A program made the translations under genes and the position numbers. Shown here in pieces: positions 16,647-21,251 of a DNA stretch of 21,251 nucleotides. The stretch's first letter is position 1; the number at the start of each line of letters is the position of its first letter. Where the stretch lies: positions 1 to 21,251 of the forward strand of contig MU070133.1 in NCBI GenBank assembly GCA_002284615.2, in the 5' to 3' direction. The stretch comes from Dunaliella salina. Taxonomy: Eukaryota; Chlorophyta; Chlorophyceae; Chlamydomonadales; Dunaliellaceae. Under the pieces are notes generated by a model. The model searched no databases and was not told the DNA's origin. It was given only the letters and a program-made list of their open reading frames with translations.

Positions 16647-18591
16647 CTGTGAATGGTAGAGGCACAGATAGGTTGAATGTCTTAGCTCCTTACGTTGCGC
16701 GTCTGTCTCCTGCCATGATGGAGAAAGCTGAGATCCCTGCTTGCTGGAAAACAGCCAAAATTACTCCTCTCTACAAGAAGGGCTCTGTTGTGGATCCAGG
16801 GATTATCGCATGCTTGCCGTTAGTGGTACCCTGTACAGGCTGTACGCAAACGTGTTGAGGGAAGTTGTCACAGGATGGTGCAGAGATAAGATTAAAATTC
16901 CAGACACGCAAAATGGTTTACCCTGGCCGAACCACTTTGCAGCCCATTTTTATTTTGCAGCACTTGCAGCGTGCTGCTCAGGTCAAGCGTCCTAATCGAT
17001 CCCCAAGATTGCATGCGGCATTTACTGACTTTAAGCAAGCTTACGACACAATTCCCAGGGAAGCTCTTTGGAGGCACCTTCAGTGCATTTGTATGCCTAC
17101 ATGCCTGTTGAATATCATTAAGAACATGTATGCTAATGACGAGTACATCTTGCTGGATGGTAGCAAGCAAGCTCGTGTGTGCCCTCTTTTTGGAGTTAAG
17201 CAAGGCTGTCCGCTTTTTACCCCCTGCTGTTTTCCCTGTACATCAATGATGTGGATTGCTTGGCGGAAAATGTGCAAGGGGCAGTTACAGGTTCAAGCGA
17301 CCTCCATGTTACGCATATATATGCGTAACATATATACTGTAGCATAGCGTATATGCTGTATGCAGACGATCTGTGCCTTGCCAGTAACCATCCTGGTCAG
17401 CTCTAGTTGATGTCGGATAGGTTGCATGCTTATGCTCGGCGGAAAGGATGGGTGATAAATGCTGCCAAGTCTGAGATTGTGCATTTTAATGCTAAGGGCA
17501 ATAATGTGCCAGTCCTTACTTTAGGTGGAGCGCGCTTGGCTTGTGCAGAGTCTTTCAAATATTTGGGCATGCTGTTCACAAAGCAACGCAACCCTCAGGC
17601 CACTGTTAAACACATGTGTGCCCCTGTCCTGGCTGGATGTAGACGGATCAGGCAATTTGCGTCAGAGTACCACTTGACTGACAGGCCGCATACCATGCTC
17701 CGGCTGACTAAAGCATATGCTTTCCTTGCTAGCATGTATGCTTGTCAAATCTGGGGCACTAGATATATGAAAGAAGGTGCTGGATGGGACTGCCCTTTAC
17801 AAACTGTGCACCTGTGCTTACTGAAGCGTTCCCTTGGGGTGAAGCATACCACTCCTAACCGGTCTGTTCTACGGGAATGTGGTCATGAGCCTTTGCAGTT
17901 TTTTTGGTTCCGTGCAGCAGTCAGATTTCACAATGCTTTGCTGCACAGCAACAGTACTACACTACGCAAGGTGCTGCAAGCAGATGTTGACACGAGCTGT
18001 ATATCTCGTAAATGTTGGACCCCAGACTTTTTGGCAGCATGTAAAGGCTTAGACAGGTGCAATATATTTATTCAATGTGTCGTTCAGGGCAGCCAGTAGC
18101 ACTGAAGGAAAGAAATCGTTGTTGATCTAAGAAAAAGGCTACGAGGTGTTTGGAATGCGGCTGCCTTGGCAGAGCACAATGAGCGTGTAAACAAATTAGC
18201 CAAGTATCATCACTGGGTGGCTCTCCCTTTGAAACCTTTGGTTGCTCATGGAGCGCCCTTTTCCGTCCCTAGGTATTTGCATCTTGATTTAGGCAAGCAT
18301 ATGCTGAAAAACATTGCGCGTTTTCGATTGCATGCACACACCCTAAGAGTTGAGACATCACTTTGGCAGGAGCACACTTCAGTATGTGATAAATGTGACC
18401 TAGGAGGACTTCAAGATGAAAAATATGCTGTGTTCCTTTGTTCCTGCGGTCCTATGTGTTCTCTTAGAAGGACTTATGGACATCTATTTTCTAATTTCCC
18501 TTCTGCTCACAGAGTTCTTCAGGACGAGACAGGCGCTTTTTATTACACTCAGGCTAGTCCTGAGGATGTCTTTCATTTCTTACAGGACTAA
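16647..18591 (+). pseudogene. Reverse transcriptase and C-terminal CCHC finger of LINE C
   Basis: RT blocks in order: IPACWKTAKITPLYKKGS (about 16730); DYRMLAVSGTLYRLYANVLR after a frameshift near 16797; YPGRTTLQPIFILQHLQ after another near 16915; FTDFKQAYDTIPREALW at about 17021 (motif A); GVKQGCPL at 17192 (motif B); then after a frameshift near 17218 LLFSLYINDVD; MLYADDLCLASN at 17353 (motif C, catalytic DD kept); KSEIVHFNAKG; and FKYLGMLF. The remaining frame runs to 18591 with stops at 17404, 18097 and 18103. CGHEPLQFFWFRAAVRFHNA at about 17875 is characteristic of this LINE type. The final finger, CDKCDLGGLQDEKYAVFLC (18385-18441), has Tyr where a zinc-binding His is expected. A 36-bp insertion with a stop lies directly before MLYADD. 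Nonfunctional. Confidence 0.9.
17306..17331. repeat. Perfect 26-bp palindrome just before RT motif C of LINE C
   Basis: The palindrome is atgttacgcatat followed by its exact reverse complement atatgcgtaacat. Its left half is LINE sequence (codons for H-V-T-H). The right half belongs to an extra 36 bp (17317-17352) not expected between VTH and MLYADD. Confidence 0.9.
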
Positions 18592-18698
18592 ACTGATGAG
18601 ACTCATCATTTTATTTCTAATCTCATGGATATTTATTCTGTGGATGGAACAATTCATCAGCCGAGCAGCCAAACAACCTGGCTGAAGGTCAAACCCAA

Positions 18699-18714
18699 TT
18701 GTAACCTTGTAACC
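18699..18714 (+). repeat. 3' tandem tail of LINE C, (TTGTAACC)2
   Basis: Two perfect 8-bp units plus a partial ttg directly abut the right target duplication. This kind of short tandem repeat marks the 3' end used for target-primed reverse transcription in several LINE clades. Confidence 0.8.
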
Positions 18715-18715
18715 T

Positions 18716-18729
18716 TGAGGTGGCACGAG
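18716..18729. repeat. Right target-site duplication of LINE C
   Basis: The sequence tgaggtggcacgag is identical to 16633-16646. Confidence 0.85.
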
Positions 18730-19160
18730 GAGACAAAACCGGTGTGGTGTGGGCAAAAACTGTAAGTGCGAAACTGGCCCCTAAAGCAATACCCTTTGTG
18801 TGTGTCACCTCTGTAAAAACCTGGAAAAGGGCACCGAATTTCTGTCATCAAATTACTATCATAAGTTTTTCTGTTCTTTTTCCACCTGTTTCACAAGCTG
18901 GCGGACATTTTCAAAGTGTATCAGTCAGAGTCGGCAAAAAAGGGCCACTCATGAATTTGCAACTTTTCTTTATCCTTATAAGCTCCTACAATCATGCAAA
19001 AAGAAAAAGAGAAAAAATCATAGAGGAAGTACGAACATTCCAAATTGCAACAACAATTTCCTTCTGGAATGTGGCGCTAGAGCGCTGGCAAAAAGAGTGC
19101 GCCTTCATGGCTATTATTCCGGTAATCGCGGAGTGCTTCTTTAATTAAATGCATTCCCCT
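18730..19160 (+). other. Unassigned stretch, open in two plus-strand frames
   Basis: Two overlapping plus frames stay open for over 100 codons (to 19148 and 19144), but neither starts with a credible ATG: one starts inside the LINE C target duplication. Neither shows a known motif. One frame has a Cys-rich start (CHLCKNLEKG) and a Lys-rich middle. Most likely noncoding or an unidentified relic. Confidence 0.25.
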
Positions 19161-19200
19161 TACTATTTCAATCAATGGACACAGAGTAGCACATGTTCTG

Positions 19201-19485
19201 GTGCGAGTATCTGACACCCATGTGAAGAGGTCAAGCTCGCGAAAGAAGGAAACAACATCTACAGGAGGAAACATAAGATCAGATGACTTGCTGTGCTCCT
19301 GGACCCTGCAGATTGGCAAGCTTCCTTGGGATAGGGAGCCTTCTTTATCTGCTGAAACAGATCTACTGCTAGATTTAGGGACTACAGAAGGATGGCAGGC
19401 CAAGTGCACAGTTCGCACACACAATAAAGGTGCCGCAAATCCCAGAACCACTAAACACAATATCTACAAGCAAGGCATGTCATAA
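19201..19485 (+). other. Open frame of 94 codons, unassigned
   Basis: The plus frame reads mostly polar residues (KRSSSRKKETTSTGGN, later LLLDLGTTEGWQAKC) and stops at 19483-19485. The minus strand over the same DNA is equally open (19460-19077). No family recognised on either strand, so the coding strand cannot be decided. Confidence 0.2.
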
Positions 19486-19488
19486 TTA

Positions 19489-19674
19489 CTAACGAGTGGG
19501 TTGTCCTTGCCATGCAAATATGCGGACAGCTCCATCTCGATCCCCAGTCATCATGACCGTGTTTTTCTCGCCTGCAGCTACGTCTATGGATACGGAGGCT
19601 AACGTCCTGGCCATCTCCACCTGCGAACGTAGGGAGGAATGGAAGCCTTTTTGACCAGCCACGTGCGACAGCAT
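19489..19674 (-). other. Possible terminal exon with a WD40-like repeat
   Basis: On the minus strand, an acceptor-like tccctacgttcgcag (about 19640-19626) precedes VEMARTLASVSIDVAAGE, then NTVMMTGDRDGAVRIFAWQG and a stop at 19489-19491. The S-x-D...G-D-x-DG-x-V-R-I-F/W pattern is that of a WD40 blade, the beta-propeller repeat of scaffold proteins. Only one blade is present. If real, it is the last exon of a gene whose other exons are interrupted or absent here. Could also be chance. Confidence 0.3.
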
Positions 19675-19815
19675 TTTACATGGTCATAATGGTGAGGTAT
19701 ACATTTAGGAGCCAGATGCACTACCCGAAGAGCTCAAATTTTCTTTTCACACTGGGACCCTCTTTCATACATTTGGCAATGCCCCTGACATGGGGTGCAA
19801 GTCCCGAAACCTGCC

Positions 19816-20301
19816 TCAGTCAGGTGCAGCCCAGACTGGGTGCCCTGGCCAACCCCGAGAACCCCTGCCCTGGAATTTGACAAGGCCAACAAACCCTTTC
19901 AAAGCTGCCATATTTGGGTGGCGCGTGGCGCAAAGGTCTAAGTTTTCAGAACCTTTGTTGGGCAGCCGAAATGATGCATAGCTGCTAGGCACCCACCATG
20001 CCCCATAGTAGAGACTACCTCTGGTGCATGGCCTACTCGCTGCCCTTGGCGTGAACACCCTATGTGTATCATTTCCATCCCAGAGAGGATTGTAATGCCT
20101 TCTCAAGCAATCCTTGCAACATTTCTCAACATCCTCTCCACACTCAACTTGGAGTTTATTGTTAGTTTTGGTATTGCAACAAGGTATGACTCTGACAGTT
20201 GGCCTTGGGCTGTGCAGCACCCCCTGAAACCCTGAAGCTTTCTTATTTTTGTTCAGCATCAAATCACACATTTCTTCAAGGTCTGCAGCCATTGATTGCA
20301 A
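19816..20301 (-). other. Open frame of 161 codons, Cys-rich, unassigned
   Basis: The minus frame begins MQSMAADLEEMCDLMLNKNK and contains two Cys-rich patches (VIPCCNTKT; GEDVEKCCKDCLRRHYNPLW) that could be part of a zinc-binding region. It later becomes less convincing, with Gly/Pro-rich sequence toward 19816. No family recognised. It follows 20313-20931 on the same strand and may belong with it as spliced exons. Confidence 0.3.
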
Positions 20302-20312
20302 ATTTCCTCATG

Positions 20313-20931
20313 TCATAGTCCATGTAGGTCCTTAGAAAGGGCCATCATGGCTTGGGTTTTGAAGGGCAATTCAGGGTGCAATTTAAGTATGTTCATGTAG
20401 CTTTTGCCTGCGAGGCGTGGCAGACCCTTGCAGTGGTTTGCTTTGAGGAGATGTTGGCAAAAACTGCAAGCAGAATGAGACCATGTGAGACCACATTCCA
20501 CCACCCAAGAGTCCTAAGCATTCCAAACTCACACCCAACCCATACCCATCGCGAGAAAAAAAAGCTCTCGGCCAAGGCAAGGGCCTTGTTATCTGTCCAA
20601 ACTTCATCAAAGCCTGGTGCAGGAGATGTATGGCTCCTTGGCCACAGGGCTCCTTGGGGCAGCTAAATTGATTTTCCACCCTGTGCAGCTGCAAAGCCAT
20701 GCAAGCAGCATGTGGCCCATCAGAGCCCGACAGCGGCAACCCAGGTGTAAGCTTGTCGAAACATTGTCTACAAAAACCGTGGAATTCTGATACAAGCATA
20801 GGGATATGTAGAGGGTTGGCCATCGAGTGTTGAAAATACAAGATTAGAAATAAAGGTACAAAACAGACCCCCAACTCCCCTCCATCAAAGCATGTTCTGT
20901 ATGACACCATACACATGTAGGCTATTTGCAT
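20313..20931 (-). other. Possible two-exon minus-strand coding remnant
   Basis: A frame from 20931 reads EFHGFCRQCFDKLTPGLPLS, later HLLHQALMKFGQITRPLPWP. A tract ending attctgcttgcag (20477-20465) looks like a 3' splice site. After it a different frame reads FCQHLLKANHCKGLPRLAGK, then SYMNILKLHPELPFKTQAMM and a stop at about 20313. A donor such as atg/ggtatggg near 20540 would make an intron of about 75 bp. The predicted protein is not recognised. Confidence 0.3.
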
Positions 20932-21146
20932 CTCTTCATATTTTACGTCAAAAATCCATGGCTTTGACTGCTTTTGACAATTTTTAGACTAAGACAGTTC
21001 AGCGCTGGACTGGCACTGCAGCTGTTGTGTGTGGAATGTGGTGGAATTGGGAAGGTTGCAGAGGGGGAAGTGCGCACACATCGTTGCATGTGCTCATGCA
21101 TGTACGCAGGTATGGATGTGAGTGTGCTTGTGAGCGCATATGTGCC

Positions 21147-21169
21147 TGTGTACGTGTGTGTACGTGTGT

Positions 21170-21251
<82 letters not shown>
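21147..21251. repeat. (TG)n microsatellite running off the window
   Basis: An imperfect TG tract with tac interruptions starts at about 21147 and becomes pure TG from 21175 to the last base (77 bp, 38.5 units). Alternating purine-pyrimidine DNA of this length can adopt Z-form. Confidence 0.98.

Larger units (their letters stand above)
16647..18715 (+). mobile_element. LINE C, 5'-truncated non-LTR retrotransposon of a green-algal type
   Basis: Flanked by a perfect 14-bp direct repeat. It begins inside the RT coding region, the usual result of incomplete reverse transcription, and ends with two tandem TTGTAACC units (18699-18714) in place of poly(A), as in LINEs that end in short tandem repeats such as CR1. 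The order is RT, thumb and C-terminal zinc finger, stop at 18589-18591, then about 107 bp of 3' UTR. No RNase H is seen. It belongs to another family than copies A and B. The C-terminal 400 codons are in one frame with only three stops, so it is less decayed than A and B. Confidence 0.88.

Noticed and set aside
18716..18730. GGCACGAGG resembling a common cDNA cloning adaptor, suggesting contamination
   Set aside because: The match is short, occurs in both target-duplication copies at the exact LINE ends, and is explained by the duplication.

Overview
The window looks like repeat-rich, intergenic nuclear DNA of a eukaryote, most probably a chlorophyte green alga. No intact host gene is visible. 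The evidence is: several decayed non-LTR retrotransposons (LINEs), including one (16647-18715) whose reverse transcriptase and C-terminal zinc finger I recognise from memory as a type common in green algal genomes; a hAT-type DNA transposon remnant; a fold-back MITE; minisatellites; a long (TG)n tract; and splice-acceptor-like signals in front of short exon-like stretches. There are no bacterial operons, ribosome-binding sites or CRISPR arrays. Two ambiguous bases (1010, 1027) point to a draft assembly.

Layout. 1-625: right-hand part of a short hAT-like element carrying only a BED zinc finger. 626-3640: noncoding DNA with two minisatellites, a diverged pair of 52-bp repeats and two weak exon-like stretches. 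About 3640-11640 (minus strand): LINE copy A, long and broken. In its reading direction it carries a linker, a reverse transcriptase (RT), a long Ser/Thr/Pro/Gln-rich spacer, a segment that may be chromodomain-like, a PHD-type zinc finger, RNase H, a CCHC finger and a PD-(D/E)XK-like nuclease domain. Two later insertions interrupt it, at about 7040-7800 and 4775-5325. About 11641-15975 (plus strand): LINE copy B of the same family, lacking the RT and beginning near the RT thumb, head-to-head with copy A. 16032-16193: MITE. 16647-18715 (plus): LINE C, from another family, 5'-truncated, with a 14-bp target-site duplication and an 8-bp-unit 3' tail. 18730-21150: mostly unassigned, with a possible WD40-like terminal exon and long minus-strand open frames. 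21175-21251: (TG)n.

The most informative point is the shared architecture of copies A and B. They have diverged strongly from each other, yet both keep the PHD-type finger between RT and RNase H, all four RNase H acidic residues, and a C-terminal nuclease-like domain. Comparing the two shows where each copy is broken. The Dualen/RandI LINEs of Chlamydomonas are the nearest described analogue I know for a LINE with a restriction-like endonuclease at the C terminus; the embedded chromatin-reader-like module is the part I have not seen described. All transposon genes here carry stops and frameshifts and are treated as pseudogenes.
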